From Gari tellinella (lineage: Eukaryota; Mollusca; Bivalvia; Cardiida; Psammobiidae), in NCBI GenBank assembly GCA_922989275.2, contig OV277859.1:86610198-86674197 (forward strand): a stretch of 64,000 nt of DNA, written 5' to 3'. Made by a program: the position numbers and the translations under genes. The notes under the pieces are model-generated. The model worked only from the letters and a program-made list of their open reading frames with translations. It had not been told where the DNA came from and did not search any database. Numbering within the stretch: the stretch's first letter is position 1; every line of letters begins with the position of its first letter. Below are positions 38,901-50,900 of this stretch, piece by piece.

Positions 38901-41900
38901 TCTAAAATAAATAAGAATAAACATACAAAAGACAGCCCCCAAAACGGCGATCACACTACCCCCATCAATCAGGGAAGCCCCTTTATGTGCATTAAATTTA
39001 TTCCTCTACTAAAGAAAAGAGTTCCAGTTTATACAGTCATAAACATGTACCGAAAGAAATATTTTCGATATCTTAGCAGATGGTATCTTAAAGCAGGATT
39101 TAAATAAAGCAGACTGCACCTTAAGGAGCATTCTGCTTTACTTTCAACTTGTTTTAAGTGCTCTCCTGTCTTCAAAGCTAGAAACTGGCTATTGGGTAAT
39201 GGGTTAAATGTTAGTGCTTCTGTCGAGTGCAAGGTATCAGGTTTTAAGATTTTATTTTATTTTTTCAGGGAAGCCCAAATGATTCTGGACGAGACAGCAT
39301 ACAGGTATTATCCGATTTTTCTGACATGGCCGAGTTATTTTTAGAACAGGATAGTTTATAATGGTAGATAGATTATATATTCGTACACTTTCCTACTTGA
39401 GATAAGCATGATCCTTGTGCAGCATGAGACCACTTGCGCTAAGTTTACTGATATGTTATTCGTTTCCAATGAACACATTTACGCTAAAACTATTATTTTC
39501 ATTGCAAACAGGTTGGAGCCTGATCAGACGCCAGGTAACCTGGGGTCTGATCAGGCTCCAACCTGTTTGTCACTTAGATAAGAAATTTAGTTTAAACGGG
39601 ATATAATAATGTCTTCTCTACTGTACATTACGCACAATAAATACAGCTATGCTTGTTCCTAGCTGGCTGTATGGAAATCATCGAGTATGATAATCACCCC
39701 TTTTTAGCTCACCTGGCACAAAGTGCCAAGGTGAGCTATTTTGATCGTCCTGTGTCCGTCGTCGTCCGTCCGTCGTCAACAATTTCTTTAAACGACATCT
39801 CCTCCTAAACTACTAGATGGATTTTAACCAAACTTGACAGGAATGATCCTTGTATGATCCTCTTTAAAAGATGTTCAAATATTTGCGATCCTTTGCATAT
39901 CTAGGTCACAGGAGCTAAAAATAGATTGTTTCAATAAAAACTTAAAAAATATTCTTCTCTGAAACCACAGTACCCTGAGCTTAGATATTTGGCATAAAGC
40001 ATTGTCTTCAGGTCCTCTATCAAGATTGTTCAAATTATGTCTGTTGCATATCTGGATCACATTAGCTAAAAAATAGATTTTTTTCAATGAAAAGTCTTCC
40101 TGTCTGAAACCACCCATGTTCAAAATATTTGACAGAACACTTTATTTTATAGTTCATCAGCAAGATATTTGAAATTATGTCTCTTGGGTAAAAAATGATC
40201 CCATCCCAGGGGTCATGTGACCCTTGTGTTGGTTTTTCCAGGTGAGCGATATTTAGGCCCGCATGGGCCTCTTGTTTGAGATTACACTGAACTAATCCCA
40301 CAATCTCTGTAAGCTGTCCATTTAGTTTAGTTTAAACAATATTTTATTCAAATAATGAAAGCTGTCCATTGTGGGTCTTCATTATTTTTGTTTCACATTG
40401 ACAAAGTAGCAAAAATGAGACTAATGTATTGCTTTTCTGTTAGCACTGGCCAGTGCGGCATCAAACACATAGATTTTATAATTAAATGCTATATCCTAAT
40501 ATTTAGACCTATTGGCTTTTATCACTACGTTCCGCTCATTACATCATTTGATGACATCATGATAATTTAATTGACATTTGAAATAACAAGCAATGTTACC
40601 GTGATGTTAAAAAATCATTATTCTCTTTAATTTTATGGTTAAATGCTTAGAACAAAAATATGATGTATTTTGGACAAGATTTTTGTCCAGCCTGCTTGCG
40701 GCGTGCTTGACATAGCTGCCACAGTGTCCTCAGCTGTTGCGTGTATGTTAGTGCCTGCTTCTGTGCATGCGTCTGTCTTCACAACCGAAATGGGTTAGAG
40801 GGCCTTTTCTGGCCAGATAACGGTAAACATAACAAAAGAAGACAATAGAGTTCATTCCGTAACAATAGAATAAGGGGCCGTGGCCCGTTATTCAAACAAA
40901 AGAAAATAACAAAAGAAAAGGCCCTCTAACCCACTTCGGTGGCACGTCTGTCCGGCCGGCCGGTCTTGTCCGTGCTTTAACTCGAAACTATATGGTTGGA
41001 TTTTGAACTGACTAGGCATAAATGTTTGTCTAGCATGTATGGCGTGTTGCACACAAAAACCAGGCCTGTAGCTGAAAGGTCAAGGTCAAACTTAGAGGTC
41101 AGAGGTAAAATACATGTATTTTTTGGCTTGTCCGGGCTCAAACTCAGAACTCCATGGATGGATTGTAAAATGACTAGGCATAAATGTTTGTCTAGAAACT
41201 ATGGCATGGCATGTCATGCGAAAAATCCAGGTCAGAAGCTGAAAAGGTCAAAAATGGAAAAAAACAACAAATGGCAAAACATGCCATCCAAAAAAGATTT
41301 TCACAAGCTTTAACCCGTTACCCCATAGCCTGTTTCTAGTATTTAACATAGTTGACCACTTAAAGCAGGTTGAAAGTAAAGCAGAATGTGCCTTAAGGCA
41401 CATTCTGCTTTACTTTCAGCCTGCTTTAAGCTACCCTCTGCTAAAATATAGAAACTATTTCTTATGGTACATATTCATGATTGTATAAATTGGAACTGTT
41501 CTCATCAGTGGAAGAATAATTTAAAAGTGTAAAAAGGCATATTTATGGGGTAATGGGTTAAAAAAACAAGAGGTGGTGTGTTTTTCAGGGCATTACAGAT
41601 CTTCCAAAGAGAGTCACATCCCTCTGTATATAAAACAGGAACAAGTAACAGTGGCAAAGAGGGACTTAGCCTTTTTGGTAAGGACATATGTGTGCTTCGT
41701 GGCATTTCCTGTTAATAATATGTAGACAATTTGTTTTTCATTTTTGCTTTTGAATATGTTTTGGACCAAAAAACAACAAATCAGTGTACTCTAAACTGAT
41801 TGTACCGATAGAAATTATTATTAGCTGTTGAGTTTGTTACTGACCCTCTACAGAAATGAAATGGGTCTCTAAGATTAATCCATTACCGTATAGATTAAAG

Positions 41901-44900
41901 CAAGCTGAAAGTAAAGCAGAATGCACCTTACAGTGCATTATGCTTTACTTTCAGCCTGCTTTAAGCTACCACTATAGAAAACATTTCTTTCGTTTTAAAT
42001 TTAACTATTTTCTTTGGTGGAGGAATAAATTGAATGAGCTAAAAGGCCCTTCTAAGGGGGAAAGGGTTAATGAGGTGATAGCTGAGTTTCCCTATTTATC
42101 CAACTGAGTCTGACCCCCTATGTTTCCGTAATGGGTTAGTAACAAAGCCAATAATTGACTCATTTCAGCAACCACCTTCCACCAACATTAAACGTAGTTT
42201 CTTTCTTTTTAACACAATCCCTAACTAAGAAATTCAGTGTTATTGACAATTGACATTATGGCACAATACTGCCGATTTTTCGTCATTTTGATATAATTAC
42301 ATCAACGATATTTAACTACAATATTGCCCCAATAATCCTCCCACCTTGCCGCTATTATTGGGCTTAATTGTCATAGGGGATGTTTTCTGTTTATTTGACT
42401 GAGATTTTAAAATATATACAATTACTCTTAGGCAGTATTCATTATCATACATTGATAAATACTATGTCAGTTTATACATGTATGTATTCATGATAGTTTA
42501 ATTCCTCTTGAACTCATATACTGTTTCATTTTAAAGGGATAATGAATCGCACAAAGTCCCAGATTGGAAGCAGAATGATGAGGTAAGCTACTGTTGGCAC
42601 TTTGTTGATGTGTAGTTTTACGGTTAAAATTGTATTAACTCTTATACGGAATTGTCGTCTGCTTAAAATATATCCTCTGCGGATAAACTCAGTTTTAATG
42701 CTTTTCAAACTTCAGAAAAGATGAATATGGTAGCAAACAATTTTGATCCAGATCAGACCCTGTGTTATGTGGTGCTGATCTGGATCCAAACTGTTTGCAA
42801 ATGGTAGCCAAGTCACGCTTAGCATGATAAGGGTTAAGCCATAATTTTAAAGATGATTAAAAGGGATTCTTATAGACATTGCAAGATTAATGCTAGACAA
42901 AAGTAAAGTAGAAAACTTCAGTGGAGGAAACAAATAGAGGCATAAAAAGGCATATTTATAGGGTAATGGGTTAAGGGTGTATCAATGTCATGAGCCATTT
43001 TTTCAAAGTATTAAACTTATTTTCTATCATTGTTTTTTTGGAAGAGCTATTTATGATGAATGAAAAAATGAAAAAAAATATATATGGTGGTGTCCTTTTT
43101 TTTGAGCTACAGCGATTTGAAAAAGGTATGTCAAATTTGGATTTTTTTCTTCAAATTTTACCCATTCAGAGTACAAGCTTCAGTAAAATCTATTTCAAAA
43201 CAAAACAAACATGGTAATTTGGGTTTTCTTTATTTATTTCATGTCTATGGTGGTATGTTCACATATATAAACCAAATTTAGACAAAGCAGGCACCAGGTT
43301 TGAACAATATGGATCCTTGAATGTCAAAAATATGCTTTATATAGGGCATGATTTTATTAGATTTTTATTTTATGAAAAAAAGTAAAAAAGTTTGAAAATG
43401 AAATAGTTCTAGTATTTAACTTTTTCTTATATTCTACCAGATGAAAGCCCATGCTAAGGCAGTTCAAAATATGAAAAGAAATTGAAAGGTCAGTGTTGAA
43501 AATTTTGAGTTATTAAAGTAAAAAGAGATATCGCCCTTTACAAAATTTACAAAAAAGTACCATACCGATGATATTTAGAGCTTTATAAATTCTACATTTG
43601 GTGCCTTTTTATACGCCCGTCTTCAGACGGGACGTATTATGTCGTGGCGCTGTCCGTCCGTCTGTCCGTCTGTCCGTCCGTCCGTCCGTCTGTCCGTCCG
43701 TTAACTTTTTCATGTCCGCTCTCTAACTCAAACAAATTTAGTCTAATCCTTTTGAAACTTGGTCAGAATGTGTATGACCATAATATCTCGATCAAGTTCG
43801 ATAACCAGCAAGATTGACCCAGACATTCAAGAGTTATGCCCCTTTTTTGTCAAAAACGGGCATATTAGTTTGTCCGCTCTCTAACTCAAACAAATGTTTT
43901 TTAATCCTTTTCAAACTTTGTCAGCATGTGTATGACCATAACATCTCGGTCAAATTCGATAACCAGCAGGATTGCCCCAGACATTCAAGAGTTATGCCCC
44001 TTTTTTCGTAAAAAACGGGCATATTTTAGTTTGTCCGCTCTCTTACTCAAACAAATTGAGTCTAATCCTTTTAAAACTTTGTCAGCATGTGTATGACCAT
44101 AATATCTCGGTCAAGTTCGATAACCAGCAGGATTGCCCCAGACATTCAAGAGTTATGCCCCTTTTTTCGTAAAAAACGGGCATATTTTAGTTTGTCTGCT
44201 CTATAACTCAAATACATTTATTTTAATCCTTTTGAAACTTGGTCAGCATGTGTATGACCATAATGTCTCGGTTATGTTTCATAACCAGCAAGATTGCCAC
44301 AGACAGTCAAGAGTTATGCCCCTTTTTTCATCTAAAACGGGCATTTTTTAGTTTGTCCGCTCTCTAACTCAAACAAATTTATTCCAATCCTTTTGAAACT
44401 TGGTCAGCATGTGTATTACCATAATGTCTCGGTTATGTTCTATAACCAGCAGGATTGCCCCAGACATTCAAGAGTTATGCCCCTTATTTTGTCAAAAACG
44501 GGCATTTTTTAGTTTGTCCGCTCTCTAACTCAAATAAATTTATTCCAATCCTTTTGAAACTTTGTCAGCATGTGTATGACCATAATGTCTCGGTCAAGCT
44601 CCATAACCAGCAAGATTGCCCCTGACATTCAAGAGTTATGCCCCTTTTATCGTCAAAAACGGGCATTTTTTGTTTGTAGCTCTCTTTCTCAAACAAATTT
44701 ATTCCCATCCTTTAGAAACTTGGTCAGCATATGACCCCTAACTTTCAGGGTTCTTCCCCCTTTTGTTTTTACCTTGATAGGGTTTTGGTATGACTACATT
44801 CTAAGATCGATTTGACGGGCGTATAATGTGCCCGGCTTGCGGTGCTCTTGTTTTTTTCTTAAATTAGTTTTTGTATGAAGAAATACTACCATAGATAGGA

Positions 44901-47900
44901 AATAAATAACACAAAACCAAATTATCATATTTGTTTTCATTTAAAATAGGTTTTATTGAAGCGGGCTGTTTGAAAAGGACAAAATAAGAGGAAGTGGGTG
45001 GGGTAAATTTTACATGGCCGTAGAGCCAACTGTTGTTCACCAAAAAGTACACTTTTTCTATTTTTTCTTTCATCTTAAATAGCTCTTCAATACAAAACCA
45101 TCATAGAGTGTTTTCATATACTTTGAAAAGTTCCCAAAGTCATGACATTGATACACCCTAAACACTAATTTATTCCTCTAATGAAGAAAATAGTTCCAAT
45201 TTATACTGTCACAAATAAAAATCATAAGAAATATTTTCTACATTCTAGCAGATAATAGCTTATTATGGTGCATTCTGCTTTACTTTCAACCTGCTTTAAG
45301 TGGTCACATATCTTCAAAACTAGAAATAGACACTCTAATGTGAAGGTGAAAATGCTTGTTTTGTTTTTTATTAGCTCACCTGAGCCAAAGGCTCAAGGTG
45401 AGCTATTGTGACCGCTCACCGTCCGTAGTCCGTCTGTCCGTCTGTCCGTTCACATTTACTTCAAACGACATCTCCTCTGAAACCCGCCGATTGTAGGGAG
45501 AGTTCAAACTGCTCATGATGTTCCTTGGATGCTTCTCTACAGAAGTTGTTCAAAAAAAAGGAAAAAAAGCACAAACTCTGCTTGAAAAAGCAAAAAAGCA
45601 AAAATCTTTAAAAAATCTTCTTGCCCAAAACTACTAGGCCCTAAGCTTTGATATTTGTACAGTAGAATCTCCTGGTGGATCCCTCTATAGTTTGTTAAAA
45701 TGAAATCCGTAGGGTCACATTTGACACCACCCTGCACAGTTTAAGTGCTGCTCTAGGCAGGTTTTACAGTATTTTTGATTTAGGCAGAACTGTATTTACC
45801 TGAGTTACCCTTAATATACTATGGGCAAATAACCAATATTTGCAAACAGTTTGGATCCAGATCAGATGCAACATAATGCTGCATCTAATCTGGATCCAAA
45901 CTATTTGCCACTCATTTACCAACTTAACATTTTCTAAAAAAAAAAAAAGTACATTTTTTACACACAGAAGGTATTTAGCAGACATCATTTCAGTCTGGTA
46001 AGGGTAAGCTCCCAGCAGCCAGTGCTGCTAATGCTACAGTACTCTTACATAATATTTGACCTCAGTGATCAGGCCAACAGAACTGAACATGTTGTCTGCT
46101 AAAGTTCCCCCAATAAATACTGACGTTTGTTAACCCATTACCCCATAAATGTGCATTTTTAGGCCTTTGATTTATTCCTCCACTTAAGAAAATAATTCCC
46201 CTTTAACCCTTTCCCCCATAGCATATCTCTAGTATTGAATGTAGGTGTCCACTTAAAACAGGTTGAAAGTAAAGCAGAATGCGCTTTAAGCGCATTCTGC
46301 TTTACTTTCAGCCTGCTTTAAGCTATCATCTGCTAGAATATAGAAAATATTTTGTATTATACATATTTATGAATGTATAAATTGGAACTATTTTCTTCAG
46401 AGCAAGAATAAACTGAATGCGCTAAAAGGCGCTTCTATGGGGGAAAGGGTTAAACAGTCATGAAAATGTAAGATGTGAAATAAGTTTCTATATCCTAGTA
46501 GATGGTAGCTTAAAGCAGTTTGAAAGTAAAGCAAAGTGTGCATTAAGACCCATTCTGCTTTACTTTCAACCTGCTTTAGGTGGCCACCTATTTTCAAAAC
46601 TAGAAACAGGCTATGGGGTAATGGGTAAAATGAAATTGCCTATTTGGAAAGAGCCTAATGAGAGGAAGTGCCATTTGCAAAGGCCATAACTCTGACATCA
46701 TTGTTTTTTTAGTTATTTCCCTTTGTCATATTTTCTTGTCAAGAAGACAACTCCAGTTCTACTGATGCTATTGTAATGAAATTTTATGTATGGAAAGAAA
46801 CTGATGAGAGAAAATGCCTAGTGCATAAGGGCAGCAATATTTTGTTTTCCCCTTTGTCATATTTTATTGTCAGGAAAATAACTCCAGTTCTGCTGACGCT
46901 AGTGAAATAATTATCATTTACCGGAAATGGAAATAGCTTGATAAGAGGATGTGTCATGGATAAGGGTCATAAGCTTGGCAACAAAATTCACTTTTGTCAT
47001 GTTTTCTTGTCCGGAAGATAACTCCATTTATAGCTATATTAAAATGTTGTCTTGCCCAGTCAACTTAGGTACAAACTTCAATGTCCTCAGGTGAGCGAAT
47101 TTAGGGCCATGGCCCTCTTGTTTAAGATAAACATACATGTATGTATTGCCGTGATAATATTCATTCTTATATTTCTTCTTATGATATCGTGCAATTCCGC
47201 GTGTATCTGCACTGTAAAGTAGAAGAGTCTGTATCAGCTTTCTTGTATTTTACTCCAACCTCGTTTTCGATTTAGCATGACATGATCATGCCTTATGTAC
47301 ATGTACAAATTCCACGTTATTCTTTGTGGCATACAATCAGTCTTGTTCTAAAAATGATACAAATTTTAGTTGTTTTTGGTGTGCATTCAAGGCATATAAC
47401 AAACTCATCACCAGTTGGCAGTGTGCTACAGAATGTTGTATTCTCGATGTTTTTGGTGGAAACAACCAATCAGATTCACGCCAAGGCCTTCATCAAATCG
47501 GCTACTTCCGCCAAAAACGTCTCAAGCTGAATACATCACCCTCAATTGCACTGTCAACTGGTAATGTGTATTTATTGCATTTGTTACTATAAATAGTGAC
47601 AAATTTGTTAAAGAAAAATGTCAGTAACCCGCTACCTGAGTGCCAATAAAGTGAAGAATGCCTAGTAACTAGTTGTTGGCACCGTAGATACAATATCTCT
47701 AGAAACCCAACTAATGCATGTACCCTAAAGTCTTTTATCTTATAAGCTTTGACAGCATTGAATTTGGAAACAAATACAAAGATGCGCGCTGCAAACGATA
47801 CCGGTACATCGTGTGAGATACGCTGGAAAACCTTTTGTTGGATTTGGAATCTTAAATATGGTCAAAAGATATGAATGTATCAAAAGTAGAGACAATAGAA

Positions 47901-50900
47901 AAAAAGTGAGAACTATGAGGAATCCTTTAGTATATTATTTTGAGATCTAGGAAGTATGTTTTAAACTAAGACTTTACTCATTCTTTGTTGGACAAATTTC
48001 TACTGTGCGAAAAAGAATTTGATACAATTCATGTAGATCTATTGTGTTTCAGGGCTGCCATAAGTTGACATGAAAAATCCTAAGATTTCCAAACTTGCAT
48101 TTTTTAAGTGCGATTTTAATAATCGTACCTTTACCCCGTCGCCTGTTTCTAGTTTTGTTGACATGTAGCTGCTTAAAGCAGGCTGAAATTAAAGCAGAAT
48201 GCGCCCTAAGGCGCATTCTGCTTTACTTTCAGCCTTCTTTAAGCTACCATGTATTAGAAAAAAATCTGAAGATTTAGGAAAAATCTGGAGAAATGGCAGC
48301 CCTGGTGTTTGACTTTTTGAAGAGTACTTCCTATGCCTTCATTTCTACAACGTGTACAATAAATGAGTATGCCAGGCCTTTAGTGGTCATTGGCATTTCT
48401 TAGGATAAGCCTTTGTTCCCCATATTAACCTTCGTGGTGCCAATAGCCACTATAGGCACTCCTATTGCCATGTAGTAACTGTATATTATTGTTATGGTTG
48501 TTATCAATGTTGTGATAATAAGACATTTATATTTGATTGTGATGTGAAAAAGCAATACATGTATTTGGTTGCTAGGTTTCTATATACATAAATTTGTAGT
48601 TATGGGAGTACACACATCTGGTTGTTGTGCGAGTAAATACTTGCTTGTTTTGTGAAATTTGTATTACAGTAAAACCTCGCTATTACGACCACTAAAACGA
48701 AGGCTAATTGAGTGTATATTAGACAGGTGACAGCTTAAAGCAAGGTTACAGTGAAACAGAAAGCTCCTATAGGAGCTTTCTGTTTCACTGTCACCTTGCT
48801 TTAAGCGGTCACCTATCGTTAACACCCTAATAATTAATATAATTTAGAGGTCGTAATAGCGAGGTTTTACTGTACTTATAAGTATACAACAACCATATAA
48901 ACCCATAACACCATAGATAAGCATTTTATCATCTTTGATTTATTCCTCAACTGAAGAAAATTGTGCCCTTTTGCACAGCCATGAATATGCATCATAGGAA
49001 ATATTTCACATATCGATATCTAAGCAGATAGGAGCTTAAAGCACATTCTGCTTTAAGTGGTCACCTGTCTTCAAATCTAGAAACAGGCTATGGGATAAAG
49101 GGTTAAATCCAATGATATCTACTTGTACCTAATTAAGTAAGCATGTACTTTGTCTTTTAGTTAACTTCAACTGAGAATTAATCAGATAAAACCCTGGCTG
49201 ACTGTGTAACCTCAGAAAAATTGACTAACCTAAACCAAAGCTCTAAAAATCAGACAAAGTTCTCTGTGCAAAATTAATTTTAAACTCATATTCTACATGT
49301 TAATCAAATCCTTTAGAGATATATTGAGCTTATAATAGCTAGAAAAGGTGGCTGCTTAACCTTTTCCCCCATTAGCGAATTTAATTTATTCCTCCACTGA
49401 AGAAATAGTTCTAATTTGTACAGTCGTGAATATGCACCATAAGAAAGATTTTCTTTATTCTAGCAGATTGTAGCTTAAGCAAGCTTAAAGTATTTTCAGC
49501 CTGCTTTAAGCTACTATCTGCTAGGATATATATACATGTAACCTTTCTTTTGATACATGTATGATGTTTATGAGTATAAATCAGAGCCTTCTTTTATTAT
49601 GGATGGATAAATTAAATGCGCTAAAAGGCACTTCTATGGGGTAAAGGGTAAACACAAGTCATAGCGGTGTGTCACACACACCTTAAATACCAGTCCTGTA
49701 GTATTTAAAATGTTATCTATACCATCGACAAATATCTATGAATCAAAACAATTCTTTCAACATACCTATTATATTCTTTACCTTGCTTCAAGTACAGCTG
49801 TTTGATTCATGAAATAGCACAGCTCAGGACAGAAAGTAACATATCTTATTGACCCATTACACCATAAATATGCCTTTTTACACCTTTTATTTATTCCTCC
49901 AATTGATACAGTCAAGAATATGTACCATGAGAAATATTTTCTTTATCCTAGCAGATATTAGCTTAAAGCAGGCTGAAAGTAAAGCAGAATGTGCCTTAAG
50001 GCACATTCTGCTTTACTTTCAACTTACTTTAAGTGGTATATGAACCAGGCATTGTGGTAATGGGTTAAAAAAACAGACACTTAATGGAAGTTTTGAGACA
50101 AATGCTTCTATTAATTTTTCATTTATATTTATTTATTCTCCAATAATAATTAAATAAATAGACAACACATTGTTAACCCTGTGCATGCAGAAATAACCCC
50201 TTCACCGTTTCATTGTTGTCTGCTTTAATTTTGTTGTTTGCAAGATCATTTCAAAGTAAGATTCAATGTATTATGGCTTAAAACGTATCGATATGAGTGT
50301 CAAACAGTTTGGATCCTGATCAGACGCAGCGCTACACAGTGTCTTATCAGGATCCAAACTGTTTGCAAATGCGCTTTTTGGCGTCTTTAAGAGTGGAAGG
50401 GTTAACACATGTAAGCAAGCAGTACAGACACAAATCAATCTGCAACTGCTTGAAATTTCATATTATTTTGTTCTAAAGGAACCTTTGCAAGATAGACAAT
50501 GGGCAGTATAAGCTAACTGTCTGCCTGCCATGTACATTTTGGATCCAGATCAGATACATATTAACTTGCTATCTGAAGAGGATTAAAAAACCGTGGGATA
50601 TTTGTACTTAGGTTTCAGCTGTTAAAAAAAAGGGATAAAAACTAAATATAAACTAAATATGCAAAATAATGTTTTTAGTCCATTTTGAAATTTCAGCTTT
50701 AACAGGGCTAAATATGGTTAAAGTTGCAAGAACATTTAAGGACAGTAAATACAATCAAACTAGATTTAACCCATTACCCCATACATACAACTTTTTACGC
50801 CTTTTATTTATTTCTCCTAAGAAGAAAATATTTCCCTTTTGTATAGTTATGGATATGTATCATAAGAAATATTTTCTATATTCTAGCAGATAATAGCTAA

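Larger units (their letters stand above)
45372..47121 (+). mobile_element. HINE/pearl-like element hosting nested MITEs
   Basis: Starts TAGCTCACCTGAGCCAAAGG with a hairpin, then GTCCGTCTGTCCGTCTGTCC. The 3' part carries ~130-bp core units (TTTTCTTGTC and GATAACTCCA phrases, 46700-47050) and ends CTCAGGTGAGCGAATTTAGG then GGCCCTCTTGT. A B-type hairpin (about 45835-45910) and two A-family copies (46130-46628) interrupt it. Confidence 0.8.

Noticed and set aside
47282..47592. Two overlapping plus-strand frames (82 and 88 codons)
   Set aside because: Both frames open in the same unique region; neither shows a domain nor matches the next expected MSH5 block.
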